DNA of 64,000 bases, taken from NCBI RefSeq assembly GCF_964019385.1, contig NC_088646.1, positions 19,094,407-19,158,406 of the forward strand. The letters are read 5' to 3'. Below are positions 1-10,146 of this stretch, piece after piece. The DNA is from Sycon ciliatum (taxonomy: Eukaryota > Porifera > Calcarea > Leucosolenida > Sycettidae). The position numbers were made by a program, and so were the translations under genes. The notes under the pieces are model-generated. The model was not told the DNA's origin, ran no database searches, and was given only the letters and a program-made list of their open reading frames with translations. Position 1 is the stretch's first letter; each line of letters begins with the position of its first letter.

Positions 1-52
1 AATCCCTCCCGCTACGCTGGCTCTGTCCCTGGCTGTGTGGTTCTTCAAGATG
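1..52 (+). CDS. possible 3' part of an exon, cut by window edge
   Basis: The window opens with an open frame coding a hydrophobic stretch (ending AVWFFKM) that runs into a good splice donor, ATG|GTGAGT, at 52/53. The residues look like a membrane segment. No continuing exon was recognised downstream, so the gene cannot be named. It could be chance. Confidence 0.25.
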
Positions 53-166
53 GTGAGTGGTACTAGCAAGAGTTCATATTCTGGGGGTTATGAACTCTTG
101 GTGGTAGACTACAGCTACACAGTACAGTACAGTCTATATGCAACATCGTCTGGTCTACATGGTCTA

Positions 167-400
167 CAGTGCATTTCAAAACTATAGGCGCGTAGGGTTT
201 TTGAAATATTTCAAATTTGGCTGGACCTTTTTGAGAATAGTTTTCGGAATATTGCTCAGGATCGCTCTCCACTCTCATACGCCCAATTATTTGGAAAAAT
301 TTATGCACAAAGACAGTGATCACAGATTTTATGTGGTATAGATGCTGGCATAACGGTTTTTGCCTAGGTACGCGACTGAGTATAGTTTTGAAATGGACTG
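167..400. mobile_element. Tc1/mariner-type MITE, copy 1 (TA target site)
   Basis: A 234-bp non-coding element with inverted ends (left CAGTGCATTTCAAAACTATA, right the near complement ending GGACTG). It is flanked by TA on both sides (165-166 and 401-402). A second copy lies at 19264-19521 with the same internal sequence, which confirms that it is a dispersed repeat. Confidence 0.8.
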
Positions 401-424
401 TAGAGTCACTACAACAGTCTGTGG

Positions 425-462
425 CAGGGAGTCGTAAAATACTGGTATTTTACGACTCCCTG
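425..462. mobile_element. 38-bp palindromic hAT-type micro-element
   Basis: A perfect palindrome: CAGGGAGTCGTAAAATAC, then TG, then the exact reverse complement. It is flanked by the 8-bp direct repeat GTCTGTGG (417-424 and 463-470). CAGGG ends with an 8-bp target duplication are hallmarks of hAT elements. The same arms occur at 35732-35812. There is no room for internal sequence. Confidence 0.85.
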
Positions 463-496
463 GTCTGTGGAACAGGTTGCGCGCCAAGTCATGAGC

Positions 497-1212
497 TGAG
501 GTATATTATGGCACCGCAGGCCGCGCACCTGAGGGCCTTTCTGGAAGCCTTACTCGATCGGATAGAGCGAAACTGAGCACACTGGGATGCGAGCAGTTTT
601 TAGTACTCCCGGGTCCGAAATCTCACCACCAGGCCGGGCTGATCAAAACGTCTGCCGGGTCTGCAGCCTTGTACAAACGTGGATCTGCCGACACTGTGCT
701 GTCGACGACATGTCCGGCAAGGCACCTTGCGTGAAAGCAAGGAACGCTTTTAGAAAGGAAGCTTCTTCTCCAAAATTTTAAAAAAATTGAAAATTATTCC
801 TTCTGAAAATATCATCGCGCTCTTGACCTCGAAGCTGACTGCTGAATGCGATTAAGAAAGAAGATTCCTGAAGATGCACCAGACTGATTCTGGCAAGCCG
901 TCTGTCGTCTGGATATGCACTGTTGTTCGTCATGGTCAGCAATATTCTTCGTTCGTCCTTTCGTTTTCCTGACCACGATGACAAGCAGCTCTCATGCTCA
1001 GGTTAGTGCTACTTGTATGTCTGGGCACACAACACATCTGAGATGCACCCACTGACGTTATCGTACTGAAGAATGCAGCAAGGGTTCCTCGGATTCTCTT
1101 GATTTCGGAACAAATTTCCTTCACTTTCACCCTCTCCGTATCTTCCCCGTGCCCTCCATGCATGCACAATGGAGCTTGCATTTCAAATGTTGTTTTTATA
1201 CTTTGGCAGTGC
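497..1212 (+). repeat. left arm of ~700-bp inverted repeat
   Basis: This arm is nearly identical in reverse complement to 7932-8616, with only scattered substitutions and small indels. Short open frames in both arms simply mirror each other. Confidence 0.85.
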
Positions 1213-1959
1213 CTCTGCTACACTTTCATAGAGAGTGAGGTCCTGTAAATAGGATCCAACATTGTTGGTGGTGTGTGTGTGTGGGGGGGGGGGGGGGGGG
1301 GGGAGGGGGAGGTAGGTTTGCAGCCAGGATGTAGGAATGACACTTCTGCGCAGCAGGTGGCAATAGTCAGAACTGGTCACTCTACAAATCCCATACCTGC
1401 CAACCTTTGCAAACCTGAGATCGAATGACATACCTAGGCATGAAAATGTATACAAATGTAGCTCGCGGTGAGGCATGGAACTAATGCACTTTTGGGTGCC
1501 TATTACCGCCCGCGATGTCGGGACGATCCCGGCCAAATCGGGATGGTTGTCAGGTATGAAATCGCAACCGAGAAAACCATTAAATTAAAAGATAAACTCG
1601 GCTGGAACGCCGCTTTTCTGGGAATAGAAAATGTGTAATGCCACTTTCGGCTAGTCCTTTTGCAAAAGTGATTCAGTGCCTCCCCAATGCTGTATGAGGG
1701 CCAGGACATAGCAACTTTCTGTATGCCGGGGGGGGGGGGGGGTCATCGTCCGCAACATTGGTAGAGTTACGGTTACATTGTATATGTAGATGCATGTGCA
1801 TCAGGGATTCATAGCACCTGGGGAGACGACATGAGACCAAAGTACCCAACGCGTTGTGAGTTTTGACCCCATATTGGGTAGTTCTACGTGATCTGTGTTC
1901 TGTGCAGCTCTTAATCACAGGCTTGCTCTGTTTAACCCAAACGTCTAGATCAACAATTC

Positions 1960-2209
1960 TATAGACCTTATTCGATAACATGATTTTTGGACTCGCCTCC
2001 AGGGATTTGTCGTAAGCTGGGGCACGCGTACGTGAAACAAGTGGCAAGAAAGGCCCAGTTCGTACAAGGGAGTAGTAATATACCGGTATTTTTCTACTCC
2101 TATGTTCCCACACCAAGTCCTCTGTGCACTGAGTGCAGGTCTCTTGCCGCTCCCTGGTTCCTGGGACCCCGGTTCACGTGATTGTGACGTTTATCGAATA
2201 AGGTCTATA
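1960..2209. mobile_element. TA-flanked MITE with 19-bp ends
   Basis: The left end TATAGACCTTATTCGATAA (1960-1978) is exactly inverted at 2191-2209. The ends are consistent with a TA target site. A degenerate CAGGGAGTAG-type palindrome (about 2065-2104) is nested within it. No coding capacity. Confidence 0.75.
2065..2104. mobile_element. degenerate copy of the palindromic hAT micro-element
   Basis: Two arms resembling CAGGGAGTAGTAAAATACC meet at an ACCGGT centre but carry several mismatches. No 8-bp duplication is visible, so this is an old or imperfect copy. Confidence 0.45.
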
Positions 2210-4175
2210 TGCAGACATGCATAAATAAACCCTTCCACAAGGACGGCTCAAACAGGCAGCCAAGGAGTGAAAATTTCACTCCTGTGGCTAGGGGTGAAAC
2301 GAAGGCCTCAATTTGCCAAATGAACTTTCTCCATCGAAACGAACGAAGGTGTCGAATGATTCTTTTACCAGTTCACAGTTCCTGTTCACGCGCACTCCCG
2401 GAGGGGGGCTACTATGCACTTGTAGTGACACTTACCGTAAGCCAAGTTGCACCTATGGAAGCCAAGTGGAACATGACTAGTTGACTGTACAGACTACAGT
2501 ACAGTATACATGCACATGTATACAGTGAAGATCAGTGCATGCATGCCTGCCGTAATCGTATGTTGACCTTCGTTCGAATTGAAAAGAGAGGGTCGTTTCG
2601 AAAAAGAAAAAAATAGCTCAATGTAAGTATGATGCTGCTGACAATTCAAGACTCACTGAAATCGCCTTTCTGGAATGAATCATGCACTCTAGGTTCATCC
2701 AATTGGATATGGACTCAAATCATTGTTACACCATTCTTGTTTGGTTAGTTATTCTTCATCCCATAGCATGTACAATCCACCTTGTGAATAATGTACCTCG
2801 GGTTTACAAAACAACTCGCAAATAACGACACAATCTTCAGATCTAGTGACCATTTGATTGCATACTTCCAACCTCACGAGTAACAACAATACACCAATAG
2901 CGGCACTTTTCTCATTCACAATCGAGGGTCAGTATTCCCCAGGTTGACTGCAATTGCCAATCAAACAGGAGGGGCGAAAGTCGACCACGGCTGAAAAGGC
3001 GTAAAGAAAATGTATGTCATGAGCTATATGGCAGAAGGAGGAAGTAGGTTTTCTGAGAAAGCAAGAAACAGAGGTGAATGAAGCACCATGTCTGTCCATG
3101 CAGTGGATAGAATTATTGTATTGAAAGACAGGCTCTTTATGTCAGCTTGCTACTATTATACCTACATTTGCTTTCTGCCTTTTTCATGCAGGATTCTGAA
3201 AGCTGGAGCAGCTCTGCTTACCTCGACCACTGAACTTACAACTAACTTCCACCCAAGTTCAAGGCAGTATTATGATGAATCAAGCACGCTTGCCATCATT
3301 TCGTCATTGCAAAGTACATCGACAATATAGATTTGGTGCTAACTATGTATGATGTAGAGTGTGCTCTATGTATCTATACTACTGATTGGCCTACATTGTA
3401 CTTATGTGGGCTGAGAGTAATCGATTGTGCTGTATGGCAGTTTACTTGCATGCCATAGATGTTCACATTGCACACAGCTACTGAATTGCTTTCTGTTGCA
3501 CTGGCCTACTGCGGCCCACTGCAAATAGATTGTAGTGGCATGGGCCATGCCATAATTATAGTAGTATACCGGTACTACACCAACAGTTTCACTGGTGCAC
3601 TGTACTTACTGGTACGAGTAGATCTACATCATGCACAGCCGTGTCACTGCTTTTCGCTCTTTTTATTAATTTACTGTACTGTACACATTTTGGCACAGCT
3701 CTTCCACAAAGAGTTCCTAGTATTTTCTTCTGCATACCTACTGTATACAGTGACGTGACTGGTAACATCTATGGCTGTGAAATCACAAATGCCTGGGTTG
3801 ACAGCCTCGAACCTATACGATTTGTTTCTAAGAACGTGCTATAAGAAGTATTCTATTAAAGTATTCTACTGTAGCTCGCAGGACATGGAGTGCAATTACG
3901 TAAAGTTTGGAACACTACTCTTCTGTGATTTGGATGTCAAATTATGAAATTCAGTGTGTGAGGTAAACCCATTCACTGCTATAGTATGACTCGGGGTAAA
4001 GTGTTCCAATGCATACTCATTATAGTGAATAAGTGTGTGTCAGTTAATCGGTGCCCAACGTTGTTGCTGCTGGATAACATATTCCGAGATAACTGAAGCT
4101 GCACAGCCATCTAATGTTCAAACATGCATCGAAGGGGCCGTAACGAGATCTGCAAGGCATGATTCTATACCTGTA

Positions 4176-4639
4176 CTGTAAGACATGTATATATAACGAG
4201 AAAGTAAATCGAACGCTTTAAGTTAACGGATGACATTTCTTCGTTATAATAAGATCCGTTGAGGCCGTACTGCTTCATATACAGTAGAGTCGCGCGCTGA
4301 AGAACGCGGAGCCCAAGAACGTCCAGCCTGAAATTCTAAGAACACCACAGCCTAAAGCTAAGAACGGCGATGTTGGTTTTCTGGCAGCTTGTGGAATACA
4401 TATGATCCAGTACGGATTGTTTCTAAGAACGTGCTATAAGAACGCAGCCAGATTGCAGAAAAAATAAGAACGTCCCAGGCTAACCCCTTGGAAACAACGT
4501 TCTTGGGCGCGCGACTCTACTGTATGTTGTGTGTGGATAGGCCGGAATACTGCAAGGTCGTTTAACATATCTTCTCGTTAACTTATGAATTTTGGACAAT
4601 CGTTAAATTTGCGACTCGTTATAATAACATGTCTTACAG
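4176..4639. mobile_element. TA-flanked MITE (CTGTAAGACATG family) interrupted by another
   Basis: The ends CTGTAAGACATG and CATGTCTTACAG lie between TA dinucleotides (4174-4175 and 4640-4641). An uninterrupted copy of the same family is at 15144-15358. Comparing the two shows that 4282-4522 is a later insertion. Confidence 0.85.
4282..4522. mobile_element. TA-flanked MITE nested in 4176-4639
   Basis: The ends CAGTAGAGTCGCGCGC and GCGCGCGACTCTACTG are exact inverted repeats flanked by TA (4280-4281, 4523-4524). The copy at 15144-15358 provides the empty site near 15242. Fragments of the same family occur near 3818-3850 and 4840-4923. Confidence 0.85.
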
Positions 4640-4839
4640 TATTCGATGTTCCCTAGCAGGACATTCATCTGCCTCATTTTCTCTGTGCTGCAATGATGAG
4701 CGAAACAGCATATTGTCGTCAGATTGAGTATTGTGCATGACAGACGTGTATGTAGTGGTAAAGCTCAAATACATGTGTGTACAACATAACAATCAATAAC
4801 AATCCCCGTGTTTTACAACAGCACAAACCCAGCACCGCA

Positions 4840-4923
4840 ATTCTTAATTTTGGGCTGTGGTGTTCTTAGTATTCCAGGCTGGATGTTCTAGGCTTCCACG
4901 CTCTTGGGCGCACAACTTTACTG
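4840..4923 (-). repeat. fragment of the CAGTAGAGTCGCG MITE
   Basis: This is a diverged reverse-complement match to the left half of 4282-4522 (shared pieces around TTCTTAG, CCAGGCTGG and CTTGGGCGC). It is truncated. Confidence 0.5.
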
Positions 4924-5471
4924 TGCCGAAGAATATTTTCAGCCAATGAACCCAGTGCTTGGTGGCAGATGAGTGTCATGGAACAGCATTTTGCATGTGG
5001 CCTTCACTACATGCACATGTACAACGTTCAATTGATTCGGACTTTTGCAGTTATGAGCAAGGTCCCCACGAATGGTCATGTCACTTCACAGAATACATGA
5101 ACTGATAGAGTAGACCTCAGTCCCCTCAGAGAACGCTTGGGGAAGTCGGTTTCAACTGAGGACATGTCCAAAACCATGCAAAGTACTTGAGCTACTCATG
5201 AACCCCACAATTATCAGGCCCGCCGGAACCAGTCTGGTTGGTCAGGTTATCACCGGACCAACTTGTTGGCCACCAACAAATGTTTCCTGCTGTGGTGGAC
5301 GTGTGTACCTGCCATATCACACACAAAGTATAAAAGGCCATGAAACTACCGGACCAATCAAAAACTGCTTCCGGCGGTACTGATTATAGTACAGGTTTAA
5401 AAAGCGGCTCCATTTTTGTCATACATCAAACCAACTCTGTCATTGCTATGCTCTCAAAAAGAGTAGTGATT

Positions 5472-5477
5472 TTTATT
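5472..5477 (-). terminator. possible polyadenylation signal
   Basis: AATAAA on the minus strand, about 170 bp downstream of the candidate terminal exon at 5649-5869. It is suggestive only because of that pairing. Confidence 0.25.
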
Positions 5478-5648
5478 CACAAATGAATCACAATGCTATA
5501 AGAGAAATTCGATATTCTCCAATTTTAGGGGCGCTGCAGTACTATGCAAAAATTAATGTTGCTTGGTCATTGTTATGAAGCAGTCACCTCAGTACAGCAA
5601 TTAAACAGGCTGATTATGTGAACGAGATTCACGGCAAATCTTCTTCCA

Positions 5649-5869
5649 TCAGTGCTGTTTAGTCTTGAGTGGTCCACTGAGGCAGGAAAACAATCTGTTC
5701 GGTTCTTCCATGCGAGAAACAGAAATTGAACATGTTCCAGGGTGGAGGTGGCGAGTATCGGCAATGTAATGCACCTTTAGGCCAACACGACCATCATTCC
5801 GACATGGATTCTCAAACACCTTCGCTCGTGAGAGTGCCTCAGAGTGGTATTCATCAACAGATGGCAATC
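5649..5869 (-). CDS. candidate terminal exon, unidentified
   Basis: Read on the minus strand, an acceptor (TTTTACAG, just above 5869) opens a 73-codon frame ending in TGA at 5649-5651. The peptide begins LPSVDEYHSEAL, is mixed polar in character and is free of low complexity. AATAAA follows about 170 bp downstream. I do not recognise the family, and no preceding exon was found. Because it lies inside the putative long-TIR element, it could be a captured gene fragment, a host exon, or chance. Confidence 0.3.
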
Positions 5870-6269
5870 CTGTAAAACACATGAAAAGACATAGCAGCAA
5901 CACAAAGAAACCTAATGTTATAAAAACGAATTCGAAAAACAAAGTCTACTGAACCAAGGTACAACCACACTCCAGGAGGCAAGCAAAAGTGCATATAATC
6001 CGAAGGTTGCGATGCCTGTATGTATTGTATTTATGTATTAAATGGATTCTCCACAGGCCTTAGCCTAAATCGAGGGAGTCCCTGTCATGCCACACTGGAT
6101 ACAACACGCTACCAGAATCACTTTCCCCAGTATTGATGATCTTTTCTTAGGGTGTTATATAAAACACATCTGTAGCCACTTCATCTTGCTCACGAAATCA
6201 TACACCACCACATAAACGGGCCCTTCGGCTATTTTACTTTGGGTGGTGATGTATGATAATTATTGATAA

Positions 6270-6697
6270 TAGGGCTGAAACGATTATATCGGTTATCCGT
6301 CTAATCGATCATTACAAGGAAAAGATTTCGATTACGCTGTCTGTTTCGATTACGCGATTCTAAAAAAAAGAAAACATCTGCAAGAATCAAAAGATGTCAT
6401 GTACAGCACTACTAGATACTATACTTTGTCCTTTTCCTCGTTTCTTTTTGTTGTCCATATGTTTTCCAGTAGGGCTGTGAAAAAAACTTAAAAAAACTGA
6501 CTGTCTGCACCTGCACGTGATGTGCCACTGCATTGTGTAGAGTACGGGGTTTATCTGCATGTGTGTCAACACGGCATGCTTTGTGCTGGTCTGGCGCGAC
6601 AATTTCTAGGACACAGTAATCGATATCATAATCGATAATCGAATCGATGCAAGGGTAGGTTAACCGATAGTTGAAAAGTGTAATCGGTTCACCCCTA
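6270..6697. mobile_element. hAT-type MITE with 8-bp duplication
   Basis: The left end TAGGGCTGAAACGATTA is inverted, with changes, at the right end (TAATCGGTTCACCCCTA). It is flanked by ATTGATAA (6262-6269) and ATTGATAC (6698-6705), a 7/8 match. The interior is rich in ATCGATTA-like motifs. A relative with TAGTGCTGAAACG ends is at 56179-56485. Confidence 0.75.
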
Positions 6698-7931
6698 ATT
6701 GATACCATATCCAAGTCTGACTCGCACCGTGAGATCCTGGCAACAATATTACCTGGTACATGATATATTCAGACACTGACATAAGCATCTTTTTGGAACA
6801 ACATGTGTGCCTATCTGCTAGAGTAATGTGACACACATGCAGAATCAGTCATAGCTAATTTTACCCCCTCACTGTTGTATGCGCAGACTCCACTTCGCGG
6901 TGTCAAGTACTCTTCTTTCGGTGGGCTACTCCACTCAGGCGCTTGTCTTAAAGGACTCACATTCATCCTGCAAACCTACGCGACTAGCATAGTTTTCACT
7001 GTCGGCCGAAGTGCGTGCATTGCATACATTGAGATTCACTCCCTCCGTACAGGCCAGTACAGAGCTGCCCACCAATTGAGTCTGTTTTGCGTACTCAGAC
7101 TCAGTCTGATTTTCCGTATCTTGCAGTGTGTTGCGTACTGCCGTGTACATTGCATGCATACTTGCACTACAAAGGTTTTTGACACGCACATGCATGTCAG
7201 TGGCTGCATTTGGTAGTGTAAAACATGTGTGACTTGCACTCACGACATTATTTGTTGTGCTACATGTACATGTTGTCGTGGTACGGCATGCACTCGCTTT
7301 GGTACAAGACCATTCATCGCTCAGCTTACACTTGCAATGCTTCTACACAGCTGATTGATCCTCTTCGATTTTCTATACCATTTGCTCAAATTCTGTAGTG
7401 CGGACAAGGAGTGATTTTCCGTACAAATACAGAAAAATATGGAGGGCTGGTACTTGGTAGCACTGCTAGTATGGTAGTGCCAGGCTAAGCTGGCTGGAAG
7501 ATCAAATACTTTTTTGGTTCTTTCAGTCATTTTCACGACTATATTTTCTTTATCATGATCCCCGGGGTGTGACGTTCTTACGAGTGCAGAAACTCAGTCT
7601 TTCTAACCGAGTCTCACGTCCACTGTGAATTTGTTCTTCTTTTATTCACACTGCCATGTATCGATTCATCGCTTCTTCCCACCCGAGATCCTGTGCAACA
7701 GCGATTTAAAGATTGGCTTTATCAAATAGTGATCAGAGAGAGAGAGAGGATCAGTTGTCGCTGCTGTGACAGCTGCATAGAGTGTAGATTGGTGCAAACA
7801 TCATTGCCCAGCAGAACCGTATTCATAGGGACCTGCGTTTAGCATTTGGAAGCTATTTTTTAGAATTTGTACAGGCCCAATAAGCCTGAAGAGAAGAACA
7901 CCTAACTTAGACTATCCTAACGTTATCGAAC

Positions 7932-8616
7932 GCACTGCCAAAGTAAAAACAACATTTGAAATGCAGACTCGATCGTGCATGCATGGAGGGCATGGGGAAG
8001 AGACGGAGAGGGTGAAAGCGAAGGAAATTTGTTCCGAAATCAAGAGAATCCGAGGAACCCTTGCTGCATTCTTCAGTACGATAACGTCAGTGGGTGCATC
8101 TCAGATGTGTTGTGCGCCCAGACATACAAGTAGCACTAACCTGAGCATGAGAGCTGCTTGTCATCATCGTGGTCAGGAAAACGAAAGGACGAACGTAGAA
8201 GATTGCTGACCATGACGAACAACAGTGCATATCCAGACGACAGACGGCTTGCCAGAATCAGTCTGGTGCATCTTCAGGAATCGTCTTTCCTAATCGCATT
8301 CAGCAGTCAGCTTCGAGGTCAAGAACGCGATGATATTTTCAGAAGGAATAATTTTCTAAAAAAAAAAGCGTCCCTTGCTTTCACGCAAGGACCCCTTGCC
8401 GGACATGTCGTCGACAGCACAGTGTCGGCAGATCCACGTTTGTAGGCTGCAGACCCGGCAGACGTTTTGATCAGCCCGGCCTGGTGGTGAGATTTTGGAC
8501 CCGGGAGTACTAAAAACTGCTCGCATCCCAGGGTGCTCAGTTTCGCTCTATCCGATCGAGTAAGGCTTCCAGAAAGGCCCTCAGGTGCGCGGCCTGCGGT
8601 GCCATAATATACCTCA
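7932..8616 (-). repeat. right arm of ~700-bp inverted repeat
   Basis: Inverted partner of 497-1212. Its outer end abuts the AGTCATGA direct repeat at 8617-8624. Confidence 0.85.
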
Positions 8617-8624
8617 AGTCATGA

Positions 8625-9188
8625 CGAAAGCTCTTGCGTCTCGGTTGCACGTGTGTCAGCCGGGACGCCAATGAGGCTTCGTTCGCGTTTCTGACTCGCG
8701 TGCTGTGTATGTGCCAGTTCAAAATCCGAAATCTTGTGTCCGTGATCGACCGGTCGAGTGCGATTGAAAACTCACTGAAACAGCCTGCATCCAGTGAGGA
8801 AATGAGTGCGAAATATTTCTTGTCGAATGGAAGGAGACATGGGAGGACCTCACTACTTCGACCACAACTTACTTGGACGGCTCTTCGATGGGTTGCATCT
8901 TATTCTAGAACGAGAGTTGTGGATAAACGACGATGTTGGCTAGCCTGAATTATACAATAATGTCCCTCGTGTCATTTGGCCAGCTCACTTCTATTTCCGT
9001 GTCATAGTAAGAGTGGAGATTTCTTCGGAAAGTGAATGGCAGGCATTACGGATAAAATGCGGAAAGCCCAGAGGCCCATGACATTGGACTGCTACTGGTA
9101 CCTAGGCCTATGATGATGGTTCTTCAGTTCAGGGCAAGTGCCTGGTTGGTAGTGTCCGCGAACACAAGCAAAACGAGATTCGAAGAAT
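8625..9188. other. upstream region of the homeobox gene, nothing specific seen
   Basis: No exon, transposon end or recognisable core promoter was identified here. It should hold the 5' UTR and promoter of the downstream gene, possibly with a non-coding first exon. Confidence 0.4.
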
Positions 9189-10089
9189 GTGACTGGACGC
9201 CTAGCTGCGATGACGGATTCTGTTTGTCAGGATGAGGTGCATCCCAGGGCCAGAGAAGCAACAGCCATCGACTCTGAACCGAATCAGCGATTTGAAAGCG
9301 AAGAGTGTAACAACCAGCTTCTTCTGGATACGTTGTCGCCGTTTGGAGAACCTACTGTATTTGATCTTCAAACTGGATCACTGGCAAGGTCATCCATTCA
9401 AGCACCTGCCAGCGTGTCCGCCGCTGGGGGACACCGGCTCAGAAGCAGTTCTGACAGCAGTGCAGTTGAGCGTCTTGTGAAGGCCACTGGAGGGGCTTGC
9501 CTGTCCTCCGCGTCCACTCCGGACACTGAGGAACAGCAGCAACTACGGATGCCTTGGCCAGCAGCCAAACTGGCTGCATCCCGGGGCAGAGGCAACCTTG
9601 GCACCGATGCTACATGTATGAGCAGCTCGACCTCTTCCGATGGAGAAGGAACCGATTCGACACAGCATGCTGGAGTCAGCACTACCAACCATACGATTTC
9701 CACCGCGGCTAGTATGCTTAGACAAACACAGCAATTCCAGCAGGCGGCTATGGATGTTGCGAGCAGACCACCGTTACCAGTGCCGAACCATGCAGCAGGG
9801 TCAGTGATGCGTGAAAAGAAGACAAAGAAGACGGAAAGCCAGAAAGCCATGTTGCTCAAATACTACGGACAGGACATCAAGCCCCCGAAGTAAGTTTTGT
9901 GCCTTGATGGGTTGTTGGTTTGCACGTTGTTTTCCGTACTGTTGTTTGTATGCGACGTGGTCAGGACAAGGTGTTATGATAATCATGGTCAAGGGGTAAA
10001 AGGAACTTGGTTCGATGAGATTTCGGATCTAGGCATCGCTGTGCGCACAGGCGCTAGGATCTTCTCTGCTCTTGGACTGCTTTGCCGAC

Positions 10090-10146
<57 letters not shown>

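Larger units (their letters stand above)
495..8616. mobile_element. putative 8.1 kb long-TIR (Mutator-like) element
   Basis: Arms of about 700 bp at roughly 497-1212 and 7932-8616 are inverted copies of one another with high identity. Immediately outside lies an 8-bp direct repeat AGTCATGA (487-494 and 8617-8624). Very long terminal repeats with 8-11 bp duplications are typical of Mutator-like elements. No transposase was seen inside, so it would be non-autonomous. The interior holds smaller nested elements and one possible captured exon. An alternative is two inverted copies of a shorter repeat. Confidence 0.6.

Noticed and set aside
936..1181. Conserved 81-82 codon peptide in both long-repeat arms (also 7961-8209)
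   Set aside because: The arms are near-identical DNA, so a matching frame is expected; nothing suggests protein-level selection.
9398..9859. 153-codon antisense frame over homeobox exon 1
   Set aside because: It is a shadow of the sense exon, with no splice support or recognisable content.
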